From Pinus tabuliformis (taxonomy: Eukaryota; Streptophyta; Pinopsida; Pinales; Pinaceae): a DNA stretch of 64,000 nucleotides. The notes beneath the pieces were generated by a model, which ran no database searches, was not told the DNA's origin, and saw only the letters and a list, made by a program, of their open reading frames with translations. Shown here in pieces: positions 13,041 through 25,768 of this stretch. Position 1 is the stretch's first letter, and each line of letters opens with the position of its first letter. Where the stretch lies: positions 1,078,555,369 through 1,078,619,368 of the forward strand of contig CM062820.1 in NCBI GenBank assembly GCA_031772625.1, given 5' to 3'. The position numbers were made by a program, and so were the translations under genes.

Positions 13041-15410
13041 AGTAGAGTATCTAGGAGTAAATAGAGAGAGAGAAAATAGAGAGGGTTTTGTGTACTATGC
13101 AGTCCACAGGCCATAGTTTCACTCCTCTTACTTGCATCTATTTCCATTCAAAGAAAGAGAGAATAGAGGAGCCTCACTTTCCAACTGGGCTTTCTCCTGT
13201 AAGGGTTTCATAGATCGTATCTTATGTTATTATGGTTGTGAGTGATTGTATTTTTTTCATGTACTTTATTTTCCACATTTCATATATTGTATGCATGAAA
13301 ATAACAACTTTATAAATCCATAAGTCCAAAGAAAATAAACCTCATAGTGTAGATTTCATATTCTAAACATTTTCAACGTCAACCAATCACCTGCAACCAT
13401 GATTCACTAGCAAAATAATCCAAACACATATGACACACACATGCATCAAGTTACTTGTCAACAAAGGCACACTAGTCCTTCAAAAACTACAATAAACAAT
13501 CCAAACGATAACATCTGAAGTTTGACATCAATGCCAACCAAACAAACAACGTTTCCAGCAATCCATTATTTATTCTTAAATCTAGCTAGGTGTTTAGCTT
13601 TATGTTTGAATTTTGTTTTTAGAATTAGGATTAGATTTTGGATTTACATTTTGATTAACTTGATGCTAAATCCATATATTGGTAGTAAATCCAACATGTT
13701 GGAGGATCTTTCTACCCTAACAAAGAGAACATTAATTGGGTCTTAGCTTTGTGAAATATACCTTAGATTGACAATGCATATTTTTCCATGTCAACATGAT
13801 ATAATGAGGAATTACAAAAGATACAAAAATAGTGAATTTAAATGCAATAAAAAAAAACTTACAGAAAACAAGTGTATTCACTAGTAAACTATTCCAAAGG
13901 ACCCTTACTAAAAGAGAGCTAATGAACCCCTACAATTATATATAACCCAACTTTGAAATAGTAATTTTTTTTTAATATAAGTATTATGAATATTACAACA
14001 CTACTCTTCAAGTAACAATTCTTAACCTAACTCGAGAGAATACAACCAAAATTGAGATGCAAATAATGCATATATAATAGGGTTTTCTTGGATTCCACAA
14101 CAAAATTTCTAGGGAATTCCAAGCCTACTTCCAAATTATTCATCACAATCACACCCCTCCCATCATCCCCACCATTACACCCCCCTCCTCCCCACAACTC
14201 CTATCCACCAACAATTCTTAGTTTATTCATGGTAATTAAATATCATGCAAGCTAATTGCTAAAGGAATGACTTCTTAGGAACATCGTTCTTCTTATTTGG
14301 TAGAACTAGTGTCCTACTGGAGACATGAATTCTCATGATCATTTAATTCCTTCTTGGTTGATTGAGATATTGATGTGTTAAGTTATCCTTATTACCTATG
14401 AAATTGCTACCACCTATCTTATGAAATTTAATAGATTTTGTGATCATACAAGAGTCATGGATTCTAAGATTCTATGACTTATTTGTTTATTGAAATTAAA
14501 AAACTTAATAATTCTCATACATATCTTTCTTTATTCATGATGAAATAAATGAATAACGATTTTGTAGTAAATATAAATTTCATAACAAGAAAAAATACAA
14601 TGATTCATGGTTCATTCTCAAGAATACACTAACACATACTCATCAACAATATATGAAACTAAAAAAATTCACTACAAAATCTCATAATACAATGCCAAAT
14701 CAATTAATTACAATTAATTTTAAAAAAAGTTGTAATTGTTATAAAATTTGATAATGTAGTAGATGCATTGGCTAAAAGTTATTAGGGTGTAAGGTTTTCA
14801 TTAGATAAATTTCCATTGAAATATATTAAAATAGGTTAGTATCATTCATATCCTAAGCCCCCATATATAGCCAAAATTACTTTTGAAGATGCTATAATGG
14901 AAATCTACTTACTTGGAAATGATAGATAACTAGTTGAAATATATAGATATAAAAAATAACTTTTATATATCACAAATTTGAATTACAAATATGTGGATCT
15001 AGATTAGATGCATTCATTAGCAGTGCATTTCAACTATATCAACACAGTACTGAAGAAAGGTGAAACTACAATGCAAAGGAATTACACTCCTCATGACTAT
15101 AAGTTCTAGTGTTTGCAATAAATGAAAATGCACCAAGAAAAAATATTAACATAGCGCAATTTATTGCACAAACTGGATCATTAGATGATGTCTATGAGTA
15201 TATTGGATCAATTGTATGCAGGTCCAATTTTACGAGGATAATAATTTAGGAATAGTTCATTGGTTATGTTTGGTCCATTAAATATTATAACTCAAGTCCA
15301 TGCAAAACGTATCCAAACAATTGACCATATGGAACCACAAGGGTTTCTCATTAAGACATCCTAAGGGAATGTCATCTAGGAAATGTTAATTGGCTGACTT
15401 CTCATATCCC
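13041..15410. other. No gene recognised
   Basis: AT-rich sequence without convincing open frames. A short C-rich patch near 14,150-14,215 is the only compositional change. No repeat pair or RNA gene was seen. Confidence 0.5.
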
Positions 15411-16510
15411 ATGAAGTACCTCATGCTTGGATTTAGAGAAAAGTAGATAGCGAAGGCCCTCTAAAACCAAAACATATAGGAATGATACCAAAGGGAACCA
15501 TCTTTTAATATTTTATTTTGTTAATGAACACACAATTCAATGTAATGTTAAAGAAGATTTCTAGACTAATCATGAAACTGAGACTAAGTTGTATGATTTT
15601 GAGCATCAGTAGAATGAGGAAAAATTCCACATAGTCATACAAATTCTCAAAGTCACTGATAAATAGAGTTTCCAAACCAAATGAAAGATCCCATTCCATG
15701 CCTTCCCATGCAACAATGACATTATCAAAGGATATATATTTGTTGAATAAATAATTATAATTCTAAACAAATAATTTTGCAAAGAATGCACAGAATGTGT
15801 TTGATATGGAAGGATAGAGTTGTGGATAATATTTTATAAGATTTGTTCATTAGAGTGATGGGCCTCTAGCTTGGGAATAATTCATGTTCATGGACCTTGA
15901 GAATGAACTTTATCAATCCCTTTTTAACATCTAAACCTAAGGTATTGACCATTAGTTTTGAGAGTTAAATCCTATGAAGTAGCTCATGTTTGAGTTTTAT
16001 AGAAACGTAGATAACAAAGAGCCCTCTACAACATATATGATGACGCTAAAGGGAATCCCTATCTAATTTACTAAAATAAGCCTGTTTGTTCATATTTTCT
16101 TTTGTTAATGAAAAAATAAGCCAATGAAATGGTAAAGAAGGTTTCCACACTAATTATGAATTTGAGACAAGTCCCATGACTTTGAGCATCACTAGAATGA
16201 AGAGCCATTCCACTTAGTCACATGATTTCTCAAATTCAATATTGATAAATAAAATTTCCAAACCAAATGACCAAGCGCATTCCATGCCTTCCCATGCAAC
16301 AATTAAATTATCAAGGATGTATGATTATTGAGTAAATAGTGTTTATTCTAGACAAATGAATTTGCAAAGAATATGCTTAATATGCAAGGTTATATCTTTG
16401 GATAAGTTTTTATAGGATGTGTTGAGTGAGGTGATGGGCCTCTAACTTGGGAAAATTTTAGAGCCCCTAAACATGAGAATGAAATTGATCAACATCTTGT
16501 TAATCTGTAA
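15411..16510. repeat. Old tandem duplication, unit about 0.56 kb
   Basis: Block A (about 15,411-15,972) and block B (about 15,973-16,510) share many collinear segments: ATGAAGTA-CTCATG at the start, GAGCATCA-TAGAATGA in the middle, CATTCCATGCCTTCCCATGC at 15,695-15,714 and its match near 16,281-16,300, and GTGATGGGCCTCTA later on. The copies differ by many substitutions and small indels, so the duplication is ancient. Neither copy has an open frame of note and the source is unknown. Confidence 0.8.
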
Positions 16511-17499
16511 TCCTGAGAAACTTGTCCTCAAAGCTCCTTGATAAACTTAAAATAGGTATGGTTTGAGAAAATCCCATGTGTCCTTTGAAAATTCATAGGG
16601 GAATTCATCAATAAATGTGTTGGCATGGGGTTTAGTCCCAAGCCAAATTCCTTGGCCATCAAATACCTTGTAAGCATAAACATTTTAATCTCCAATGGTT
16701 GGAGAAGGTCCCAATGGAGATGCTTATAAGAATTGTAGAACCTTTAGGTAGAGATCTTTTTTAGGGCTCAGTTATTTCACCATAACAACACATTATTCAA
16801 ATCTCAAACGTTCATATAAATCATCCTTAAATATCCATAATGGTTATGCTAAATACTTAAAGAACACATTCATTATAATGCAAAAGACTCATAGAAACCA
16901 AATATAGATATATCTTTCATTCATTCATCATAGAAAACATATCTTTACCAAGAAAATTTTCATATGCACTCTTCATTATAGAATTGTAGAGCTTTACAAG
17001 GACACCTCAAAGAGTTTATACTATTCTCTATTATTATTTCTAGCTTCTCTTCAATGTCTCTATTTAATTCCTTTTAGAAGTTTCTCCATTTTGGGACCAC
17101 AATCAGACCATAGGTTAACTACAAAATTATAAACTCAACAATTACAAATTTTCAAGTTCTTGCACAATGTGCTTGGTTCCATCACATGATTTTCTTTGCA
17201 TAGTGCCTTTGCTCAACATTTCACCTACCTGGTGTTAGTGTCAGTCTTTACAGCCTTCCTCCAGTGATCAAATGTGCTCTTACATAGTGATTTTGAAGTG
17301 TCAAGGTCAAATTTTGTCATTTCAGTGAGTCTTCAAGCAAAATTTGGTCACTAGGCATTAGGTCTAGGGTTTGCCTAAATGTCAGTCCATGTCACTATTC
17401 AGCTGAGTCTATCATCATTCATATGGTTGTCATTATCATATCAGTGTCTAATGAGTCATTTTACATCTGGTCCATGCTTCAGTTGCCACCCAGGCAAGG
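16511..17499. other. No gene recognised
   Basis: Non-coding sequence, gradually less AT-rich toward the right. No motif or repeat I can assign. Confidence 0.45.
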
Positions 17500-19560
17500 T
17501 CATTTCCCTCTCCTAGGGTTTTGAAGCCAATTTCTCTTGGATGGTCAAATCACCGGCAAAACTTGTTTCCTGATGTTCATACACCTTCCCCTATCCTTAA
17601 AGTACCTTATCAAACACTTCCCATCCCTTAGATCCGCCAAATTCCTCATTTTTGCACAAACCCTAGTTTCTAGCTACAATCTGGCAATTTTCTAGGTTTG
17701 GCCTGTGTTTTGCCCTTTTCGACCCCTTCCCCTCACTCAATCACTGAGATTCCACTTTCCCCTGTTTCCTAACATCCTTCCCCACTCCCAAAAATTTCCC
17801 CAAGAATTTAGAAGCCCCCTATCCCCTTCATCTCGCTCCATTTCGACAAAATTCCTTGCTTCACACATCGGGACAAGTCGCACTCAAATGATGTTCCAGA
17901 GAAATCAAAGATGAATTTTTCAAAACTGAGAGAGGTTTTTGTCCACAACATGCCAAGGAAGAAAAGCCTCTTTCACTTTTTACACAGGTGTCATGGTTTG
18001 AGAGAAATGTCAAAAATACCGGCGAGAACAAAGGTGCTCCAAGGACGGTTGGCCAAAGCACAAAAGCGAAGGAAAACTCCCGATCCACTCCAAACTTTGG
18101 CCAAAGCCTCTTTGACTCAGCATGGTACTTGATTGGGGACTCCCAGCCCAAATTTCAAGAAATTTGGAGAAAATTTTGTCATTTGTGAATTTTTTGTGCA
18201 ATTACAGGTTTTGCCCACGGTTTGGTCTCACCCCGGGTGAGACCATTTTGAAGGGCTGCTCGGAATTTTGCAAACTTGGCATTTTTGGAAAGGGCATGCA
18301 AAAAGAAAAATTACCAATACTTGGGAGAAGCCTGATTTTGAGTTTTGAGCCTCCAAAAGCTCAAAATACATAAAAAAAATGACTTTCTGCCCACTTTTTG
18401 AGTTGCAGAAAGTGACCTTGGGAGAAATGGTTTTTGAGGGGTCAAATCAACACCAAATTCAGAAATTCCACTTGGGATGGAAAGTAGACAGGCCAAGCTT
18501 TCCAATGAGCCATCTTGCACCTGATTTGGACCAGTGGAACCCACTCAAAAACAGCTGTAAAGGGGCGCGACCAGAACTTCCAGGGGCGCGACCAGAACTT
18601 CCAGATTTGCCATTTTCGGTCAAAAAACACTGTTTTGACTATGGTTGACTATTTTTACTTGTAGATGAAGGATAAATGTAATATTTTCATGGCACTTTGG
18701 TAGATTTTATCTTTCTTTACCCTTCTAGAAGCTTCCATGATGTAAAAAGTGAAAAATTAATGCATGGATGAGTTAGCTAAGTAATAGAGGCAAGTTGTTT
18801 GGCTGCCTATTTTCTAGTTCTTAGTTTAGAATTTGTTCAAACTGCTCCTAGAAAGCTGAGCTCGACCCCTAGAGGTGGGGAAAGGAGTTAGATGGTCTAG
18901 ATGGTCTATATTATGCTCTCTCCTTCTCATTTTGATGGTTGGACTCTTGTGTAAGGAAGCTTTATTGTATATTGTGCATCTATTTCTGCAATTGAAGGCA
19001 AGGAAAGCCAGGGTTTTACAGACATCTTTGAGGATTCTTGTGGATTGATGTGTTGATGGTGCGTTCTCTACATGTTTTTGTAAGTTTGTTTATGTGTTTC
19101 ACATCTCTCTTATGCTTCTAAATTGGACAGATGAAGTGGTAAAGTTTGAACTCATGTTTTGACATGCTCAGCTTTTTAGTTTGTTCAATTTTAATGTTTT
19201 CTACTGTCTAGAGAGGATTCAAATTGTGTGTTTGCCCTCTTTAGCTCCTCCTCTATCATCTCTGATCATCCATCATCAGATTAAGGCATCAGCACTCATT
19301 CCTACCTTGCCCCTTAGATCCCCCTGTGAAAATTGTGCTCAATCCCCGCACCTTGAATTGCACTTCCACCAATTGCCACCAAAAACCCCAAAAATCATTA
19401 AATCAACCCCCTTATCAATTTACTAGCCTAAAATCTTTATTATTAATTGGTCAGCCTAATCATATTGAAAGATCTATCGAATCTGACCCGAGAGAGCCTT
19501 CTCATACCTCGTAGGGCTAGCTACGAGGTGAAATGGTTTGATGTAGCCTTGAGAGTTTGT
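17500..19560. other. GC-richer non-coding block, possibly an old LTR or leader
   Basis: Base composition shifts up relative to both sides, and short open frames overlap on both strands, as happens in GC-richer non-coding DNA. It contains a 9-bp-stem hairpin at 18,224-18,244 (GGTCTCACC, 3-nt loop, GGTGAGACC) and two perfect copies of a 21-bp unit at 18,561-18,602. No primer-binding site or protein motif was found, so the retroelement interpretation is only a guess. Confidence 0.35.
18561..18602. repeat. Perfect 21-bp tandem repeat, two copies
   Basis: The unit starts AGGGGCGCGACC and occurs at 18,561-18,581 and 18,582-18,602 with no mismatch. It is CpG-containing in a region that is otherwise CpG-poor. 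Confidence 0.9.
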
Positions 19561-20451
19561 CTATCTCAGCCTAGGTGAATTCCAAGCGCTAACACCTGGC
19601 ACAATGTCCTTGATTAGTAATTAAATTTCCTAACATATTTTTCTTTGGCATAATTCTTCAAAACTTGGCCTCCCCTTATTTTTAATAGCATGGGACCTTA
19701 TCATTTTTTATTTCATGGGCTTTTTCCATAGAAAATATGATTTTTAGAAAAATCTATTATGAAAATGAAAATAGGGAAATTCCATGGAATTGGAATGAGG
19801 ATTGAATGATGAATTCATTGGTATCAATTCCTCCAATAAATATGGAAGATTGAAAGGTTTTGACCTTTCGGAGGTTTCATCTACCGATTTTTTTTGCAAA
19901 GAACATTTACTTATAAATGCTCACTTGAGCTTAAACTCTCAACTAAGGGTTTACAAATGCTTGATCGAATGTTTATAAATACTTAATTGAGATTTTTTTT
20001 AAACTTGAAAAATTTATTGCTTTTACTTTTTGTGAATTGAAAACCCTAATTCTAGCGTTTATTAGAGCCTCAATTAAGTGATGCAGCAACCAAAAACTTG
20101 ATCAAAGGTACACTCTATGCTCAATCAAGATTTTTGTCACTCAATCCCCTTACCAAAATGTGTGACTTATCTTTAGATGTTGACCCTAAAATTTGACCAA
20201 AACACCCCTAAACGATGTTAGAAATGGAAGTGGACTTACTTCAACATGTTGAATAGTTTACCCGAAGTTAAAATTCCAAAAAACTGGTTGATGAATATTG
20301 TACATTAGAATTTTAAATTTGTGGACCTAAAGTAGAAAGTTGTAGACATGGAGAATGGTTATTTGAAAAATTCAAATTTTAAGAAGAAAGTTGTAGATTT
20401 GAAGTAAAATTATGAGTATACAAGAAACAAGGAATTGAGGATGTTGAAGAA
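19561..20451. other. No gene recognised
   Basis: AT-rich spacer between the GC-richer block and the left end of the minus-strand gypsy element. A short direct repeat (GAAAGTTGTAGA) occurs twice near 20,335 and 20,388. Nothing else seen. Confidence 0.45.
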
Positions 20452-20540
20452 TGGTGCAGACCTTACTTTCTAAAATTTTATATGGTAGACTAGGCCCTAA
20501 AATTTCCCTTTAATTTCCAAAATCAAACTAGAACTAATGT
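20452..20540 (-). repeat. 3' LTR of the outer gypsy, terminal piece
   Basis: Matches the start of the other LTR (52,779 onward) closely: both read TGGT-CA-ACCTTACTTTC and then AAATTTTATATGGT. Homology stops at about 20,540, where the inserted element begins, and resumes at about 24,562. Confidence 0.8.
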
Positions 20541-21494
20541 GTTAGCACTTTGTATTTCCTCCAAGTTGAGGGGAGAAACACAAAGGTAACCACAAACCAC
20601 TTTAAAACTGGAATCTAGCCCTTCTAGTTTCAGAGAGGGATCTCTCTATATGATTCTTCAGTCACTTAGGTCTTAGGCTAGGATTAATATCAGAGAGGAA
20701 TAGATTTAATAGTTTGATGGAAGGGAAGATGGAAAAGATATTGGGCATGGAGTCATATGGAGTTAATGATTTTCAGTGATATGATGGGGAAAATGAGGAA
20801 ACCTTAGACAAGAGAAAGGTAGGAAATCCTTATGGTGATTTTTGTTAAATTTCAATGTAGAGATGGTGAGTAGAGTAGTGGAATTGATAACATCTAAAGC
20901 ATCTAACAGAGGATGAATTCCAGTTGTCACAATGGAAGAAAAACATTAAATGTTTAGTAAGCTATAATAGAGCACTTAATAGTGAATTCTAAAATAAATC
21001 TTGGCTTAACTAAACATGAATACATAGCAAATCAAGCATTATTATAACAAGAGAGAAAATTCACATACACGGGAGAAAACATCACCATAAGAAATTGACA
21101 CATGAATCCATGTAAAAGTTGACTTAAGCCTTCATCATTCACTAAAACTTTAATGAAGATATACAATGCACAGTGTCTTCTTTCTCTAACCCTGACCAAC
21201 CCTTTTCTTAGTCAAAAATACATCATATATAGATAAAAAACAATTATTTCCTTCCTTTAGGAACCAAATTCCCCAAAAAGATTCAGTTTTTGCCTTCAAC
21301 AACGAATATAGAACTACTCTCTAAAAACTAGGAAATTGTTTTGACTAAGAAATTCTTAAACAGATTACATTAAATACATACATAAAAGTCAGTTCCAAAC
21401 CTCCAAAACACCTCAAGAAATTTACCATGACCATGAGAGTCAATTACATGAAGTTTAGATATGAATTTCATGGTCAAAGTGTTGACTGTGTGGA

Positions 21495-24202
21495 AGCGCA
21501 ATGCATTCGTTGCGCTACTCCCTTCTTCAGCAGAAAGCACAACAAGTTGATCGTTTGCAATATTTCGATCATGCCTTGTACTTCTTGATGTGCCCAATAA
21601 GTAAAAACCAACTCCTAAATCATCAGACACCCATTGTAAAACACCTATCTAAATTGTGTACTTCCACCCATCAAAATCATCATCTACAACAAAAGCGCAA
21701 CAAATTTCCACCTACCTATAATTGACTGAATTTTGGGGTCTATGGTTGATAAACATGATTTTCAAATGATATTGGCATTCTTAACATCCTCCTAGAGCCC
21801 CCATTCATAAGAAACAACATAAAAAACACCGACCTTCTACTAAAACTTAATGCTTTTGACAATAGTGCAATGCTTGTGCTACGTTACTGTGTCAATTGCT
21901 TCCTTTACCAAAAACTTCCAAAAATGCAGGGGATATGATTGATATAGGATGATGTACTTCAAAAAAAAATGAAAAATCAAAATTGATCTTGAGCACCTGT
22001 TCAAACTTAAACCTTAGTTACCTGAGCTAACAAGTCTAAGTTTACTCTGTCTTCTTTCTAGTTTTCTTGCAATGCCTCTAGCAATTGTTGTTTTGTAGCC
22101 CTCGGCTCCTTTTTCAAAGTGATTTTTTTCCTGCAAATATTCTTGAGTTGTATATGTAAGAGTAGATTTCTCTTAAACATATACTTAACATCAAACAATG
22201 CTGGCTCACAGATGTTCAAGTGGTCATGTATCTTCTCTTTGGCCCTTTCATCTCATTCCCTAAGCCTAGTAATTTCATTTTGAGCTTTCTTCAACTGCTT
22301 CCTTAGCCTATGGAAAGTGTGATGCCTTTCATCCAACTCAACCTTCTTCTCTTCTTGTACTGACTCTTCCTCCTATAGTTGCAACTTCCTGGCTGAGGAC
22401 CTAGTTACAGGAATTCTTGTTGATGATGTCTCTATCTTTTGAATGTTCTTTGTTGCTGCCTTTTCTTTACCTTTAGACTTTTTGGAAGATGGATTTGTCT
22501 TCATCACTGGTTTTACTTCATCATTCTTAGGTGTCTTCTCCAAATGTAATTATTCCACTCCCTGTTACCATGTTGTAGATAAGAAATGACTAAATGGACC
22601 CTTTTCAACTATTTTTGTAGTTTCACAATCTCCTTATCCTTGTCATCTAAATCAAATTTATATGGTATGGTATCTAGAACATCAATTGGCTATTTAGGTG
22701 TTTTCTCCATTGGAAATCTCTTCGCAACAACTCTTGTGAGTGGTTTCTTAGGAGCATCCACCACCTCCGGAGAAAAATGAAGTTTTTTACCCTTTTTCTT
22801 GTCTCATGAATCAATTGAAGTTGGTGGCCTTTTTACTAATCTCTCCACTACTGATTGAACATCCTTTGTCACAGATGAAGGTGTATCCTTTTTACTCCAA
22901 GGGCTAGTTGGAAAATTAGCTGTTAAATTAGATGAATCCAATAATGCTTTCAATGAATGATTTTTGTTTTTCAACTCCTCCACTACTAACACTTTGGTTA
23001 AAGAAAAATGAAAGAGATTGGGCTCTACTTGAATTTTCTTACCCCGAACCTTATCTTCCATCTTACCAATGCTTCTTAACAAGTAAAAATGCATAGTCAA
23101 AGGGATTTTAACTGTGAAATGCATCAATAGCTTGAAATGATATTGATAAACTCTCCCAAATCTACCATCACAAGTGAAATACCTCTAGATGACCTTGAGT
23201 AGTTTTCTATACGGTTCAAGTAGATATTCCCTTGGCACAAGCTCCATATTCCTTGTTTTTGTACTTTGGCTTTAATAAATCCTTGTAGTTGACTATGTCT
23301 AGAGGCATGCCCTTGAACCACCATTCTCCTTGTAGACAGATCTCTATAGCAACTGAAATGGTAACCTCTAACACTAGAAACTCAACTCTCCAACCTTAAC
23401 ATCTACCCCAGTGAAGTTCAAAGAAAACTCTTTGGTCAGTTAAATATTGTAACCATGTATCTTTTCACAAAATATGGTGCAACCAGTATGCTCAAATGAA
23501 ACCCTAATTATTGGATCTAAGTTTATCAGGGCAAGGCCTTGAGGCTCAAACTTGACTATGTCTCCCCATTTTTTGTTCTTTCTGTCTAGTGTTGTCATGA
23601 ATCACAATAAAAGATGAATTCTAGGGTTTCTCAAGGAAATTACAATGCTTAACAATTTAGCGCAGCAATAGTGTTGCAACTATGGAATTAGGGTTTAAAA
23701 TGAGGGCTTATGCAAAAATTTGAATGAAACTATATATATTAACAAATTTTGACAGAAAAGAATAAACTCTCAAACCCAAATGCAACATTTTGTTGTTTTT
23801 ATCTATAGCGGAATTTCAAATACACAAGTGTAGCGAGAAAGCGCAACACATTAGAGTTTATGAGGGATGTGAGCTCTCTTGGGAATTATTCTTGATTAAT
23901 AAAGATGAAACTAACAACATATAATGTGAATTATCTTAGAGAATATCATTTTGGAACCTGAGAGTGAGTGTGGCAAAAGAAAGCCTCCAACTTTGCAGAA
24001 GCGCAACGAACCCTTGTAGACAAAGTGAAATGGCTTCCTTTGGCTATTAAGAACGTCTGAGGAGGAGGAGGAACTGGTTCGATAGATTTTTGAAAGACAA
24101 ATACATGAATTTGTCACCTTTCATGCATTCCAAGCCTCCGTTTTTTGCAATGGTTGGTTGCAAATTCAAATATGAAAGCACAACACAAATTATAAGCGCA
24201 AC
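21495..24202 (+). repeat. Dispersed AGCGCAAC motif in the 4.0-kb insertion
   Basis: AGCGCAAC occurs exactly at 21,694, 23,840, 24,000 and 24,195, all on the plus strand. At 21,495-21,516 is a palindromic form, AGCGCAA, an 8-nt spacer, then TTGCGCT. Such a CpG-containing octamer is unexpected this often in AT-rich DNA. It could be a protein-binding or subterminal repeat of the element; that is inference. Confidence 0.6.
22100..23640 (-). pseudogene. Decayed ORF of the 4.0-kb insertion, family not recognised
   Basis: The minus strand reads as a protein with scattered stops and shifts. It starts near 23,600 with TTLDRKNKKWGDIVKFEP and continues through FTGVDVKVGELSF and a Trp/Phe-rich part (LQGEWWFKGMPLDIVNYKD). 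After HFTVKIPLTMHFYLLRSIGK comes a long basic, Lys/Ser/Thr-rich tail with KKGKKLHFSPEVVDAPKKP and a charged helical segment (RHHTFHRLRKQLKKAQNEI, near 22,270-22,330). A globular N-terminal half with a basic, coiled-coil-prone tail would suit a nucleic-acid-binding element protein. I cannot name a family and see no catalytic motif. Confidence 0.5.
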
Positions 24203-24561
24203 ATTAACTTACAAAGATAATGATATGATTACTAGAGCTTACAAATGGCTTGACATGACATCACTGAACTCGACTCAATGATGGAAATTCAAATTTGTTA
24301 TGATCTTCACTCATGATTAAATTGAAACATTCCCCTAAGCTTTCTAAACTTAGACGTTAGGAAATTAATTGTTATTTCCATCATTATTTGAAACATTTTA
24401 AACATAGCACTACTTAGACTTAAACCAATAATATGATCCCACACTTCTATTAAAATACTAATGAATTGATCTTTAAGATATCATATAAAAACTTTACAAA
24501 ATGACCAAAATAATAAAAGACTAAGCTTGGCTTTTGATTACTATAACATAGGACACTAACA

Positions 24562-25768
24562 CATTGTAATTGAAATCCTTTGGCAATAGTCAACAAAGCC
24601 AATATACATATAGATAATCAAAAGTAGGAGGTTCTTACCATTTTATAAAACTACAGGCTCAAACGTTTTATTCTAATAGTCACAAGTGACCCCACTTTAT
24701 AAGCTCCCAATGCTTTAAACTTACCCACAATACGACCAACTCTCATGGTCAAGGCTCTACTCCTTTGATCTGTCGGCTTGTACGTGTTAGAGTGGGCTTA
24801 TGTTTACCCAAACCTTTCACAAAGAGCAGACAAGAAATGTCTTGGAAGACCAAATCTAGGATTTTCCCATCAAGTGTTGACCCTAACTTCCATCAGTTTC
24901 CATTCTCGGGTTTGTTCCCAAAGCACACTACACTGACCTCTGGGCAGATTCAATAGTACTAGCAGTCCCACTTTTGTTTCGCGTTATCCTAACCTCCTTA
25001 GCTATCCTTTACACATTAGACTGACACCCAGTCAACCCGACTATTCCCTTATGCGCTCCCCTCTCGACCTTCTGGGATCAGTACTCCAGGACACATAAGC
25101 CTGACGTTGTCGAGTGATGGCTTTTTATTAATAGGAAATTGACATTGTAGGGAATTTTTTTAACAAAGAAACTAAGTTGGGAAAGTGACGGATTTTGTTG
25201 CTCCTCTGGCACTCCTGCAACCTCCCACTTACGTGATATCAAAGAAATGTTTAGTTTCTATGTTAACAAAATTCCCTGCAATGATTTTATATTGCATGAG
25301 TGGGAAGTTCCAGGAATGAGAGAGGAGCAACAAAAACCGTCACTTTCCCATCTTAGTTTCTTTGTCAAACAAATTATCTGCAATTCTATATGTGTATATA
25401 TGTGCGACCAAAGGGTAATATAGTGATTTTAGAAGGATTGATTAAGAATTAAAACGATAGGTAGTAGAAAGACTGACTATAATATTTGGTTGGAAAAATC
25501 ACCCCCCCACACACTCTCTGCTTCTCATTATTAAATTAATCTATAGATAAATATATCACTTCAGGTCACTTCAGATCCATGGAAATAGGATCATACGGAC
25601 CAATTTTGGAATTATTAAACTAATTATAATAATTAGATAACTTTAATGAATTACATGGAAATTCAAACATAACTTTATCTTAACAATCCACTGATTGTGG
25701 AATTGAATCCTCTAGTAAATGATTTTTATCTTTTGGTCAATTAGGCTTTTACGAATGTCCCTACATCA
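24562..25768 (-). repeat. 3' LTR of the outer gypsy, main piece
   Basis: Collinear with 52,870-54,048 (for example TGAAATCCTTTGG, GGCTCAAACNTTTT, CAACTCTCATGG-CAAGGC). The minus strand starts TGATGTAGGGAC at 25,768, immediately after GAATTCTTTCTTCCTTGAG, which resembles the sequence preceding the 3' LTR of the plus-strand gypsy. It differs from its partner by an inverted duplication at 25,144-25,385. Confidence 0.8.
25144..25385. repeat. Inverted duplication (foldback) within the LTR
   Basis: The left arm (about 25,144-25,240) and the right arm (about 25,289-25,385) are reverse complements over roughly 95 bp with scattered mismatches. They share ACAAAGAAACTAAG, GGGAAAGTGACGG and TTTTGTTGCTCCTCT. 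The 48-bp spacer also pairs in part with the left arm start. The partner LTR near 53,500-53,660 has only one orientation, so this arose after the LTRs separated. A transcript would fold into a long hairpin. Confidence 0.8.

Larger units (their letters stand above)
20541..24561. mobile_element. Unclassified ~4.0-kb insertion inside the gypsy 3' LTR
   Basis: Comparison with the intact LTR at 52,779-54,048 shows about 4.0 kb of extra sequence here. Its ends are inverted copies of one another: AATGTGTTAG at the left and CTAACACATT at the right. The TGTGTTAG...CTAACACA form would also suit the TG...CA ends of an LTR element, but I found no internal LTR repeat, primer-binding site or clear target duplication. 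It contains a decayed minus-strand ORF (22.1-23.6 kb) and a recurring AGCGCAAC motif. The class of element is undetermined. Confidence 0.6.

Noticed and set aside
17861-18648. Several overlapping 60-96-codon ORFs on both strands
   Set aside because: Overlapping frames in a GC-richer non-coding block; no consistent frame or domain.
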